Assembly: GCA_947500575.1 (NCBI GenBank)
Contig: CANMSI010000002.1
Span: 372,001 to 436,000 of the forward strand
Direction of reading: 5' to 3'
Source: an uncultured Flavobacteriaceae bacterium
GTDB taxonomy: Bacteria; Bacteroidota; Bacteroidia; Flavobacteriales; Flavobacteriaceae
Length of the DNA: 64,000 nucleotides
In this document: positions 18,627 through 26,805 of the stretch, piece after piece
How positions within the stretch are numbered: the first letter of the stretch is position 1
How the letters are laid out: every line of letters starts with the position of its first letter
The notes under the pieces: model-generated
Told to the model about the DNA's origin: nothing
Database searches by the model: none
Seen by the model: the letters and a program-made list of their open reading frames with translations, nothing else
Translations under genes and position numbers: made by a program

Positions 18627-19844
18627 TTATGCGCTGACCTCCTTTGGTGCTTTGGCATAAAAATGAATATAAGCGAGTATTACAATGGAAATAGCACTGC
18701 AGATTAAAAACCCTATAAAGAGGGGTAAGGCAGTATCTTTTACATATTTTCCTATAAAAGTACTAATGGGTACGGCCATCATGGTGGAAATAAACCCCGT
18801 GATGGCGGCGCCAATTCCTGCAATATGACCCACCGGTTGCATGGCCAAAGCCCGCAAGTTTCCAAATAAGAAGCCTATTGCGAAAAATTGCAGTCCAAAA
18901 AACAACAACAATACCCTTACATCTGGGTTGGTTGCTTGCCCATAAAAGAGCAGAATATAAAGCACTGAAATTCCAAAATACGCTAGGAGGGAAGTTGTGA
19001 CCATTTTTTGCATTCCAAACCGCAAAACGAGTGTGCCATTTAAAAAAGTGGCTGCCCCTATGGAGATTGCCAAAGCAGCAAAAATATAGGGGAATTCATC
19101 TTTTAAAAGATATTGTTTTTCAAAAATTTGCTGAGCCGTGCTCAAATACACTAAAAAAGAGCCCACAATAAAACCAGATATTACGGTAAACCCAATGGTG
19201 CGTTTATATTTTACAAGTTCTCTAAGTCCATCTATAAAAATATGCCTTGTAAAAGGAATTCTATTTTCTTGCGATAAGGTCTCGGGTTGACGTTTCCAAA
19301 ACCACCAGGAAACCAAGATACTAAACACAATTTGCACATAAAAAATAGCTTGCCAGGTATGTACCTCTAAAATAAGTTTGCCCATAGCAGGAGCTACTAC
19401 CGGCACCAAAATAAAAACTACGGTGATGAAAGACATAATCCGAGCCATATAATCCCCACTATAGGTATCTCTCACCATAGCAATACTAATGGTTCTAGGT
19501 GCAGATAAGGCTACGCCTTGTAGAATACGACCTGAAATCATGCCCTCCAAACTTTTAGTATACACGCATAGAAGACTAGCACCAATAAAAAGAGCAAAAC
19601 CAATATAGACAATGGGTTTTCTTCCCCAGCTATCGGAGATAGGCCCAAAGAACAATGGACCAATTCCTAGGCCCAAAAATATCATGGTAATCAATAATTG
19701 ATGGTCTGTACTATTCGCAGTACCTAAAGACAAGCCTATGATCTCCAAAGCGGGTAATAGGGCATCTATAGCCAAAGCCACAATAGACATTAAGGAAGCC
19801 ATCAACAGCACAAATTCTACCTGAGCCCTAGGTTGCTTAATCAT
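18627..19844 (-). CDS. Bcr/CflA-family multidrug efflux MFS transporter
   Basis: A 405-residue inner-membrane protein with twelve hydrophobic segments. The signature GPISDSWGRKPIVYIG is motif A of the major facilitator superfamily, and LQGVALSAPRTISIAMVRD is the Bcr/CflA motif after helix 4. It probably exports drugs or metabolites with H+ antiport. The frame extends 58 codons further upstream, but that part overlaps the divergent hydrolase gene and reads as non-coding; the ATG at 19844 (MIKQPRAQVEF) is chosen. Confidence 0.85.
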   Translation of the reverse strand: MIKQPRAQVEFVLLMASLMSIVALAIDALLPALEIIGLSLGTANSTDHQLLITMIFLGLGIGPLFFGPISDSWGRKPIVYIGFALFIGASLLCVYTKSLEGMISGRILQGVALSAPRTISIAMVRDTYSGDYMARIMSFITVVFILVPVVAPAMGKLILEVHTWQAIFYVQIVFSILVSWWFWKRQPETLSQENRIPFTRHIFIDGLRELVKYKRTIGFTVISGFIVGSFLVYLSTAQQIFEKQYLLKDEFPYIFAALAISIGAATFLNGTLVLRFGMQKMVTTSLLAYFGISVLYILLFYGQATNPDVRVLLLFFGLQFFAIGFLFGNLRALAMQPVGHIAGIGAAITGFISTMMAVPISTFIGKYVKDTALPLFIGFLICSAISIVILAYIHFYAKAPKEVSA

Positions 19845-19925
19845 CTGGCAAAAATACCACATTGCCGCATAGCCTGCTTTATAAAAGCCAACAATTATGT
19901 ACTTTTGACTCCAGTGATTATAAAA

Positions 19926-20804
19926 ATGAAGTTCATGATGAAAAGCGTGTGGTTCCTCCTCATACTGCTTGGCAGTTTTTCTGTAGTCAATGCCCAATTG
20001 GTGGGTAGTATTACCCAAGGGAAAGTGGCTAGTGGAGACATAGCCCTCAATACCAGACTCGTATTACCCGATACTCCGTTAAAGAAAAGGCCTCCAGTGC
20101 TTATTATGGCGCATGGTCCTGGGCGACATGCTACTTGGACTACCTACCAATCCTTTATAAGACGTTTTACCAATGAAGGCTTTGCGGTTGTTTTTTATGA
20201 CAAACGCGGAACCGGAGGATCTGGCGGGGAAGCAACGGAAGTTACTTTAGCCAATAGTAAGGACGTTTTTGATTCGCTGAGCAATGATATTGCCGCTGTG
20301 GCAGAATGGACCAAAATGCAAGCACGTATAGACAGCAGTCGTATTGGCGTATTGGGCTATAGCGCAGGGGGCTGGGTAGCACCCTTGGCAGCTAATAAGA
20401 ATCCAAGTATTGCATTTACTGTGGTGCTTTCTTCCCCCATCTATTCTGTGGCGCAACAGGCACTGCATAAAGAATTAACGCAAAAGAACATGCCAGAAAT
20501 TTCTATGGATACCTTGCATTCTAAGATGCAACATATTGCTTCCGACACCCTTAGTTTTAATGCTTTTGAACCTGTAAAAGCGCTACAAATACCCAGCTTA
20601 TGGTTGTATGGCGAAAAAGATAGCAGACTCTCTGTGCCTTTTAACACCCAACTCTTGGATAGTCTTTTGCTAACAGATCCGGAAAAGCCTTTGCGCTATC
20701 GTCTTTATCAGAATACCAATCACAGTTTGTACGATGTAAAAACAAAAATTATTGCCCCCTATGCATCGGATATAAAACGCTGGGTATTGGAGGTACTCTA
20801 CTGA
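19926..20804 (+). CDS. exported alpha/beta hydrolase
   Basis: A 292-residue protein with a signal peptide (LLILLGSFSVVNAQ) and an alpha/beta-hydrolase fold. The oxyanion motif is MAHGPGRHATW, the nucleophile elbow LGYSAGGWVAP, the acid loop near LYGEKDSRLSV, and the histidine in NTNHSLYDV. It resembles dienelactone-hydrolase/S9-like esterases. The start is ATG 19926; ATGs three and four codons later are alternatives. The longer open frame overlaps the divergent MFS gene. Confidence 0.8.
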   Translation: MKFMMKSVWFLLILLGSFSVVNAQLVGSITQGKVASGDIALNTRLVLPDTPLKKRPPVLIMAHGPGRHATWTTYQSFIRRFTNEGFAVVFYDKRGTGGSGGEATEVTLANSKDVFDSLSNDIAAVAEWTKMQARIDSSRIGVLGYSAGGWVAPLAANKNPSIAFTVVLSSPIYSVAQQALHKELTQKNMPEISMDTLHSKMQHIASDTLSFNAFEPVKALQIPSLWLYGEKDSRLSVPFNTQLLDSLLLTDPEKPLRYRLYQNTNHSLYDVKTKIIAPYASDIKRWVLEVLY

Positions 20805-20888
20805 GGGTCAACCAAAAAAACAATACTCAGTGTACTAAACTACCTATCACTTCGTTTTTTAAGTACGTAAACCTTTAATAAAAACCCA

Positions 20889-21701
20889 ATGAAGAACGTA
20901 TTTAAGAATGCTAGCCTATATGCAATTGTATTAACTACCTTATTATTTGTAGCCTGTAGCTCAGATGCAGATGAGTCTGATATCCCAACAGATGTGGTGG
21001 TGAGTCAAGATGATATTATTCAAGTCTTAGAAAGTGATGAACTTTCTGGAATTGCTGATGAAATTATAACCGACGTCTTTAACAATGGAGCCACAGCGAA
21101 AACGAGACCTGATTGTTACGATACCGTATTCAATAATACTGGATACACCATTACTTTTACAGACTGTGTTATTGATGACGAAAACACTGTAGATGGTGTC
21201 ATAGAAGTAGTATATGGTGCAGAGCAAGCAGATACCGTAACAATTAACACCACTTTTGTAGACTTAAATGTAAACGGTATTGTAGTGAATGGAACTAGAA
21301 ATTTTGTAATCAATACCAATGCAGGAGGAATGGATTCTTTATCCTTCACCTTTGATGTAACTTCTAATATGACCTTTGTTTTGGTAGATGGTACGGAAGT
21401 GTCTGAAAGCGGAACGAAAACCGTCGGAATTAACTTGAACCAAGACCTAAGCAGTGGTTCTGTAACCTTAGACGGACAATGGACCGTTAATTGGGGCGAT
21501 GATACCTATACTGCGAATATCACCGATACCTTGGAAGCCGATTTAGAATGTGAGCATTTTGGATCTGGACGCATGGATTTAAATAAAAATGGATTGGGAG
21601 TTACTGTAGATTTTGGAGACGGTACTTGCGACAGCACAGCTACCGTAATCTATCCTGATGGCACAGAGCAAGAGATTGATCTGAACGATCAGAGTGTGTA
21701 A
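20889..21701 (+). CDS. hypothetical acidic lipoprotein
   Basis: A 270-residue protein with a lipobox ending at C23 (LLFVACSSD) and an Asp-rich beta-type sequence throughout (DTVTINTTFVDLNVNGIVVN, WTVNWGDDTYTANIT). It contains two cysteine pairs that could form disulfides (CYDTVF...TDCVID and ECEHFG...GTCDS). No family is recognised. It is monocistronic with a strong terminator. Confidence 0.75.
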   Translation: MKNVFKNASLYAIVLTTLLFVACSSDADESDIPTDVVVSQDDIIQVLESDELSGIADEIITDVFNNGATAKTRPDCYDTVFNNTGYTITFTDCVIDDENTVDGVIEVVYGAEQADTVTINTTFVDLNVNGIVVNGTRNFVINTNAGGMDSLSFTFDVTSNMTFVLVDGTEVSESGTKTVGINLNQDLSSGSVTLDGQWTVNWGDDTYTANITDTLEADLECEHFGSGRMDLNKNGLGVTVDFGDGTCDSTATVIYPDGTEQEIDLNDQSV

Positions 21702-21727
21702 CAAACATAGAAAAAAGAGTACTTCAA

Positions 21728-21762
21728 ATACCGCTAGGAAACTAGCGGTATTTTTTTTTGTA
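21728..21762 (+). terminator. rho-independent terminator
   Basis: ATACCGCTAG, a GAAA tetraloop and CTAGCGGTAT form a ten-base stem followed by nine Ts, just after the acidic lipoprotein gene. Confidence 0.92.
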
Positions 21763-21884
21763 AAAAACGAAAAGGGGAGGGGACTTCCCTAGCTGTTTAT
21801 AAATTTTTAAATATATGATACTGGTTTAATGGGAAATACGCATGAAATTTGGTACATTTCGCCCAAGAACACAACCACCCCTGT

Positions 21885-22229
21885 ATGAATAGAAAACTAC
21901 TCCTAGTAATTACTTTAGGTCTTTTTTTAGTTAGTGCAAACAGCATGAATGCACAAAAAAGTGCGGATTCAAAAGCTAAAAAGAAAAATAATAATAAGCC
22001 CGAAGTGGAAGAAGAAGGTCCCTTGGTATTCAAGTTCGATCCAGATTATGAAGCGGCCAAGGAAGAACGTTTGGCCGAACTTAAACGAAGAAAGGCTATT
22101 ATAGACACTATGAATATCTCGGATAGAAAGCGCAGAAAGCTATTGCAAGACTTGTATAGAACCAAAGGTTCTAAACGCTTAACAGCAGCTAAGATAACAG
22201 ATGCAAAATCGACTAATACTAAAAACTAA
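21885..22229 (+). CDS. small exported basic protein
   Basis: A 114-residue protein from the ATG giving MNRKLLLV, with a signal peptide (cleavage near MNAQK). It then has a Lys/Asn-rich segment, VFKFDPDYEAAKEERLAELK, and a basic helical tail. The upstream in-frame extension carries no signal and is left out. The function is unknown. Confidence 0.7.
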   Translation: MNRKLLLVITLGLFLVSANSMNAQKSADSKAKKKNNNKPEVEEEGPLVFKFDPDYEAAKEERLAELKRRKAIIDTMNISDRKRRKLLQDLYRTKGSKRLTAAKITDAKSTNTKN

Positions 22230-22283
22230 TTAGCTGATTTACAATTACCTATAAGACATTATATAAATTTAACTTCAATGTAT

Positions 22284-22319
22284 AAAATTGCTACTGTTAC
22301 AGACAGTGGCTTTTTTTTT
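22284..22319 (+). terminator. rho-independent terminator
   Basis: GCTACTGT, loop TACAG and ACAGTGGC form an eight-base stem with one G-T pair, followed by nine Ts. It lies about 55 bases past the small exported protein. Confidence 0.85.
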
Positions 22320-22327
22320 GGAAGAAA

Positions 22328-22438
22328 TTAGTCGCCCTTAGAATGTACTTTGATAGTACGGTAAATAAGATAAGCCGGTACTATAAGGAAGCTGGTGAAT
22401 AATACAAAGAGGAAGGCAACAAATAAGGCTGAATACAT
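22328..22438 (-). CDS. 36-residue single-helix membrane protein
   Basis: An ATG frame of 36 codons encodes one long hydrophobic helix (from MYSALFVAFL to about residue 25) and a short basic end (YRTIKVHSKGD). The amphipathic end and the clean stop make it look like a genuine small membrane protein. It lies on the opposite strand between a terminator and the PKD gene. The function is unknown; small helices of this kind often assist a larger membrane complex. Confidence 0.55.
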   Translation of the reverse strand: MYSALFVAFLFVLFTSFLIVPAYLIYRTIKVHSKGD

Positions 22439-22601
22439 GGTGTGTGTTTAGTTTTGGTTAGAGCATCAATGTACAAAAATATCTTAGTACTCCTATAGCA
22501 GTTCCTTTAAATTTTCTAACAACAGCAAATAATTCCACTATTTTTTTTGAAATAGCCCTTTCTTTTAGAATTAATCTATATATTTAGGCAATTGAAAATT
22601 G

Positions 22602-22640
22602 GTTAACCAATCTAGTTATCCAATCTAGTTAACCAATATA
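22602..22640 (+). promoter_or_regulatory. three 13-bp direct repeats, probable operator
   Basis: GTTAACCAATCTA, GTTATCCAATCTA and GTTAACCAATATA follow one another without gaps, ending 27 bases before the ATG of the PKD lipoprotein. The first repeat is part of the perfect palindrome TTGGTTAACCAA at 22599-22610. This looks like a cooperative binding site for a regulator. Confidence 0.6.
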
Positions 22641-22667
22641 TGCAATTCTAAACCAAAAAGTAATAGT

Positions 22668-24803
22668 ATGAAATTGAAAAGAAATTATTTAAATATCATA
22701 ATGGCCGTATTGGTCGTTTTTTTCATTTCCTGTGAAAACGAAGACGAAGGACAAGAAGTAACCGTAAATCCACTTTCAGTATCGTTTACGACCTCTTCTG
22801 TCTTCTTAGAAGTAAGTACTACCAATACCTCTATGAATGCAAGAACCTATGCATGGGATTTTGGCGTGGACGGTACAGATGATGATACCTCTATTGAATT
22901 TGCTCCTAGCTATACCTATGAAGTAGGGGGTACCTATACCATTACCTTAGTATCTAGAGGAGATAACGGACAAGAAGAAACTTTTTCTACGGATGTAACC
23001 GTTTCAAGAGAATCCATTAATCCAATGGCAGCTTTTACTACAGAACAAAGTTTCCTAGAGGTTACCTTTAAGGATGAATCTGTAAATGCCATTTCATATG
23101 CTTGGGATTTTGGTGATGGAAGTGGAACTTCAACAGAAGCCAATCCGGTATATACGTATACTGCCGCAGGCACCTATACAGTATCCTTAACCGTTACGAG
23201 TGAAACGGGAGATACCAATGCCGTTACTTCAGATATTACTGTAATGGAAGCTCCAGAAGCTCCAGTGGCCGACTTTACATTTACGGCAGCTGACTTAATG
23301 GTAACTTTTACCGATGCAACGGTAGAAAATGATGCCAATATTACCGCATACGCCTGGGATTTTGGTGATGGAATGGGAACATCTACCGATCAAAACCCAA
23401 GCTATAGCTATGCAGCTGCGGGTACTTTTGATGTTACTTTAACGATTACTTTTGATGAGATCAATGGTGAAACCACTGCAAGTACTACGCAATCCGTAAC
23501 AGTTACCGCTGGTGGAGGTATGACAGGCTCTGGCAAGGCAGCAGTTATAAGAGATACCGATGGTGGTGATACAGGAGAACTAAGATTAAATATAGACCCA
23601 TTACTTTCTGGTAGACTAGAGGTTACCTTTACCCGTGCCTTGGAAATTGTAGATACCGTTGGTGGTAGTGATAAGGATGCATTTATTGCCCTATTAAATA
23701 GTACAGGAAGTACCTCTAGTGAGCGTGCCATTTTAGATTTACGAATTAGAGACGATGAGTTTTCTGCGCGCGATCAGTCGTTTACAGTAACCTCCGTAGT
23801 TCCTACGCCTGGTGTTTTACAAACTGCCGTAATAACTTGGACGGCTCCTGATGCCAATACACCACCTACCGTAAATGTTACCATAGATGGGGTAGCTATT
23901 ACAGATATGCCATTTACATCTGGTGCAAATGCCATTGGCGGTGTAGAGCGGGTACAATTTAGATTGGCAGACAACGGTTCTGTATTATCTAATGATGCTA
24001 CTTTTACGATTGAAGAGATGGAAGTATTTAGTGATGTGGGAGGAACCACTTCTGTATTTGCTACGGATTTTAGCGAATTTATGGTAGGAGAGACCTTAGA
24101 CGGAACAGATGATCCTTTCAACAGTAGTTCTAGTGAAGCCGTAGTAGAAAGTACTGGAGGATCTAGTGCACCTGTACAAGGGGCTATTATTAGAGATACG
24201 GATAGTGGCGATACAGGAGAGCTTCGGTTGAATATAGATCCATTACTATCTGGTAGACTAGAGGTTACCTTTACACGTGCCTTAGAAATCGTAGATACGG
24301 TTGGTGGTAGTGATAAAGATGCATTCATTGCCCTTTTAAACAGTACAGGAAGTACTTCTAGTGAGCGTGCTATTCTGGATTTAAGGATTAGAGACGATGA
24401 ATTTTCAGCACGCGACCAGTCGTTTACAGTAACCTCGGTAGTTCCTACACCGGGTACTTTGCAAACAGCCATCATCACTTGGACGGCTCCAGATGCAAAT
24501 ACCCCTCCAACCGTTAATGTTACTATTGATGGGGTTGCCATCACCGCCATGCCGTTTACCTCAGGTATGAATGCTATTGGCGGCGTAGAGCGGGTACAAT
24601 TTAGATTGGCCGACAACGGATCTGTGTTGTCTAACGATGCTACTTTTACAATTGAAAGCATGGAGGTATTTAGCGATACTGCAGGAAGTACTTCTGTATT
24701 TGCTACGGATTTTAGCGAGTTTATGGTAGGAGAGGCCTTAGACGGAACAGATGATCCTTTCAATAGCAGTTCTAGCGAAGCGGTCGTAGAGATCATACAA
24801 TAA
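22668..24803 (+). CDS. PKD-domain lipoprotein with duplicated C-terminal module
   Basis: A 711-residue lipoprotein (lipobox to C22, FFISCEN) presumably at the cell surface. Three PKD domains follow at about residues 32-112, 115-193 and 196-283, each with an AWDFGDG-type strand. Two nearly identical modules of about 200 residues make up the rest (about 291-494 and 505-707). Each has GELRLNIDPLLSGRLEVTF, SERAILDLRIRDDEFSARD and VFATDFSEFMVGE. These resemble carbohydrate-binding or LamG-like beta-sandwiches associated with polysaccharide use, but no enzyme domain is present. A polysaccharide-binding role is inferred. Confidence 0.8.
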   Translation: MKLKRNYLNIIMAVLVVFFISCENEDEGQEVTVNPLSVSFTTSSVFLEVSTTNTSMNARTYAWDFGVDGTDDDTSIEFAPSYTYEVGGTYTITLVSRGDNGQEETFSTDVTVSRESINPMAAFTTEQSFLEVTFKDESVNAISYAWDFGDGSGTSTEANPVYTYTAAGTYTVSLTVTSETGDTNAVTSDITVMEAPEAPVADFTFTAADLMVTFTDATVENDANITAYAWDFGDGMGTSTDQNPSYSYAAAGTFDVTLTITFDEINGETTASTTQSVTVTAGGGMTGSGKAAVIRDTDGGDTGELRLNIDPLLSGRLEVTFTRALEIVDTVGGSDKDAFIALLNSTGSTSSERAILDLRIRDDEFSARDQSFTVTSVVPTPGVLQTAVITWTAPDANTPPTVNVTIDGVAITDMPFTSGANAIGGVERVQFRLADNGSVLSNDATFTIEEMEVFSDVGGTTSVFATDFSEFMVGETLDGTDDPFNSSSSEAVVESTGGSSAPVQGAIIRDTDSGDTGELRLNIDPLLSGRLEVTFTRALEIVDTVGGSDKDAFIALLNSTGSTSSERAILDLRIRDDEFSARDQSFTVTSVVPTPGTLQTAIITWTAPDANTPPTVNVTIDGVAITAMPFTSGMNAIGGVERVQFRLADNGSVLSNDATFTIESMEVFSDTAGSTSVFATDFSEFMVGEALDGTDDPFNSSSSEAVVEIIQ
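23541..24149 (+). repeat. internal gene duplication, first copy
   Basis: This 609-base segment of the PKD gene is repeated at 24183-24790 at high DNA identity, in the same frame. Most differences are third-codon changes. Confidence 0.9.
24183..24790 (+). repeat. internal gene duplication, second copy
   Basis: Second copy of the module that begins at 23541. It ends a few codons before the stop codon. Confidence 0.9.
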
Positions 24804-24828
24804 GAAAAGGACTTAGTATTAGTATAGT

Positions 24829-24862
24829 TTAAGCCCGATAGCATCTTGTTATCGGGCTTTTC
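24829..24862 (+). terminator. rho-independent terminator
   Basis: AAGCCCGATA, an eight-base loop and TATCGGGCTT form a ten-base stem with a short T run, just after the PKD gene. Confidence 0.85.
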
Positions 24863-24971
24863 ATGTCTAAAAGGAGAACAGTTATTTTATAAAACTTTAT
24901 GAAATTTTGGCGAAACCTTATGATTTTTGATATACGAAACAGCGGTATCTTGTAGTTATACTAGTAACAAC

Positions 24972-25181
24972 ATGAAAAAACACCGCAAATTCATAGTTTT
25001 CTATGGTATCTGGACCATGGCGATTGTTTCTGTACTAGTGGCATTTGATGCCCAAGCAGAGACGAAGACCGTACCAGCTACTAAAACTTGTGTGAAGGCT
25101 AGAACCTGCGTAAAGGAGCTGCCAAGCAAAGAAGACCAAGAAAAAATATGTATGTTGCACCAAATAGAGCATTCTTCTTAA
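24972..25181 (+). CDS. small exported Cys-containing protein
   Basis: A 69-residue protein from the ATG giving MKKHRKF, with a signal peptide (cleavage near AQAET). The mature part of about 40 residues has three cysteines (KTCVKARTCVKEL and KICML). The open frame runs 15 codons further upstream without signal features. The function is unknown. Confidence 0.6.
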   Translation: MKKHRKFIVFYGIWTMAIVSVLVAFDAQAETKTVPATKTCVKARTCVKELPSKEDQEKICMLHQIEHSS

Positions 25182-25361
25182 AATTTCTGATTCCTAGTAC
25201 GTATTAGCCATTTTTTCAATCTTAATGAGAACTTCTGTTTAAATAGTCTATCTGACATTCGACAGCTTTTCAAATGATCCTGTAGATGATTGGAAAAGTG
25301 TGCGAAATGATGTGGCTGTAAAAGTTAGGAGATCGTTGCGATAGCGTATAGTGCTAAATAA

Positions 25362-25378
25362 TCTATTTGACATAATAT
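25362..25378. repeat. boundary motif TCTATTTGACATAATAT
   Basis: First of four same-strand copies of TCTATTT[GT]ACATAAT (also 26134, 35685 and 36299). An inverted relative, TATTATGTAAAATA, lies near 25447-25461. Nothing coding lies between this copy and 26134. Confidence 0.6.
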
Positions 25379-25667
25379 AAATTATAGTACAAATATCATA
25401 TTTTGATTATATCTTGTTCTTATGTCATTTGTAAGCTATAATTCCATATTATGTAAAATATCCCAGAAAGTCTTGAACATACAATAAACTGTAGTACTGA
25501 GGTCATTAAACATTTGGCTCTTTGGTTTAGTACTAAATAAGAAACATCCTGCTGTTTGTACTATAATTAGCCGTTATGTAAAATTGCCGCTCGCAAACGC
25601 TCGATTGTTTTTTAAACACAATTTGCCAACGCTTTCCAGCCGCATAAAAAAGCTAACTTTTGCGTTT

Positions 25668-25790
25668 TGTTTAAAATTCACGTATTCGAGGAAAATCCTG
25701 CAAGATTTTTTTCTACGACATTCTCGCTAGCTTGCCGCAAGAGTACAAAATTACTCTGCGAGATAATTTCTGTACACTTGCTCTAATTGT
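25668..25790. repeat. dispersed intergenic repeat, part A, copy 1
   Basis: Shares with 35518-35650 the blocks TTTAAAATTC, TATTCGAG, AAAATCC, TTTCTACG and AGAGTACAAAATTACTC in the same order and orientation. The DNA from 25182 to 26170 holds no gene that I can support. Confidence 0.7.
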
Positions 25791-25951
25791 GCTATTGTTT
25801 AACATTTTTAGATTTGAACAGTTTAAGAACATTTAGAATTGAAATTTGAAATTGTGACTGTCAATGGTAAATTATTATCTTTTTTCCTTGATAAAAAAAG
25901 AAATTAAAAAATCAAGGCTGCACAAAACTTTGGAAACAATCACGGCTCAAT

Positions 25952-26150
25952 CGCTATATTTTAGAAAACATTATAACTGATTAAGTTTGCTTTGAATTAG
26001 CTTTAAACCCTACGAATATTAAGAATATGTATTGCTAGCCCTCTAAAATATGTACGCTCATTCACCTATTGTTTTGACCAAAGTTTTCTGAGGCCGTCTT
26101 GCCTCCGCATCATCTGGGTAAAAGCGCATAACTTCTATTTTACATAATAT
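25952..26150. repeat. dispersed intergenic repeat, part B, copy 1
   Basis: About 200 bases related to 36137-36314. Shared blocks are CGCTATATTTTAG, AAACATT, CTAAAATATG, ACGCTCATT, ATTGTTTTGACCAAA or its variant, GAGGCC, and a terminal TCTATTTTACATAATAT. A small hairpin (CCTTGAT/ATCAAGG) lies just before it. It ends about 20 bases beyond the stop of the nitroreductase gene. Confidence 0.75.
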
Positions 26151-26170
26151 AACAAAATCCTGCATACCTC

Positions 26171-26803
26171 CTATCCTATAAACTCAAACAAGTCTTCTTT
26201 ACTTTTTCTCACCTTTGGCAAATCTTGATTGCTATCATCATCAGCACGATAACCAATTGCTATAACAACAGTAGCAGTTAGCCCTTTTTCTGTCAACCCT
26301 AATATTTCGTCATAGTCAGCAGCTTCAAAACCTTCTATTGGGCAAGAATCTATTTGTAATTCTGCACAAGCAGTTAACAAATTTCCCAGAGCCAAATAAC
26401 TTTGTTTGGCAGTCCAATGCTTCATAATCTCAGGAGATTTCTCTTTCATCTTTTCTTTCATAAAATCTCCATATCCAGATAGTTTTTCGACAGGAATACC
26501 TTGTACTTTAGATTTATGTTTTACATAGTCATCTACCAATTCATCTGGAAATTCTAAGAAACTACAGAAGACAAATAAATGTGAACTATCGGTAATTTGA
26601 GACTGCCCCCAAGACACTGGTTTTAGTTTTTCTCGTAAAGCTTCATTTTCTATAACTAATATTTTATAGGGTTGAAAGCCATATGATGATGGTGAGAGCC
26701 GTATTGCTTCTTTTAACTTTTCTATATTTTCACTACTTACTTTTTTAGTGGCATCAAATTTCTTGGTGGCATATCGCCATTGTAAACTGTTTAGTAATTG
26801 CAT
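26171..26803 (-). CDS. NAD(P)H-dependent nitroreductase family protein (NfsB-like)
   Basis: A 210-residue flavin enzyme. MQLLNSLQWRYATKKFD with the RYATKKF motif, SPSSYGFQPYKILVI and the late GYRADDD are hallmarks of the FMN-binding nitroreductase fold. It likely reduces nitro compounds or quinones in the cytosol with NAD(P)H. The ATG at 26803 is chosen; the frame extends upstream into the amidohydrolase gene. It is the last gene of the nine-gene minus-strand run. Confidence 0.85.
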   Translation of the reverse strand: MQLLNSLQWRYATKKFDATKKVSSENIEKLKEAIRLSPSSYGFQPYKILVIENEALREKLKPVSWGQSQITDSSHLFVFCSFLEFPDELVDDYVKHKSKVQGIPVEKLSGYGDFMKEKMKEKSPEIMKHWTAKQSYLALGNLLTACAELQIDSCPIEGFEAADYDEILGLTEKGLTATVVIAIGYRADDDSNQDLPKVRKSKEDLFEFIG

Positions 26804-26805
26804 AT

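Noticed and set aside
19845-20018. N-terminal extension of the Bcr/CflA transporter
   Set aside because: The 58 extra codons overlap the divergent hydrolase gene, are His/Tyr-rich, and do not resemble this transporter family.
23774-24844. 356-codon minus-strand frame opposite the PKD gene
   Set aside because: It is a shadow of the strongly coding plus strand, low in complexity and mirroring the duplicated module. It has no signal, domain or own context.
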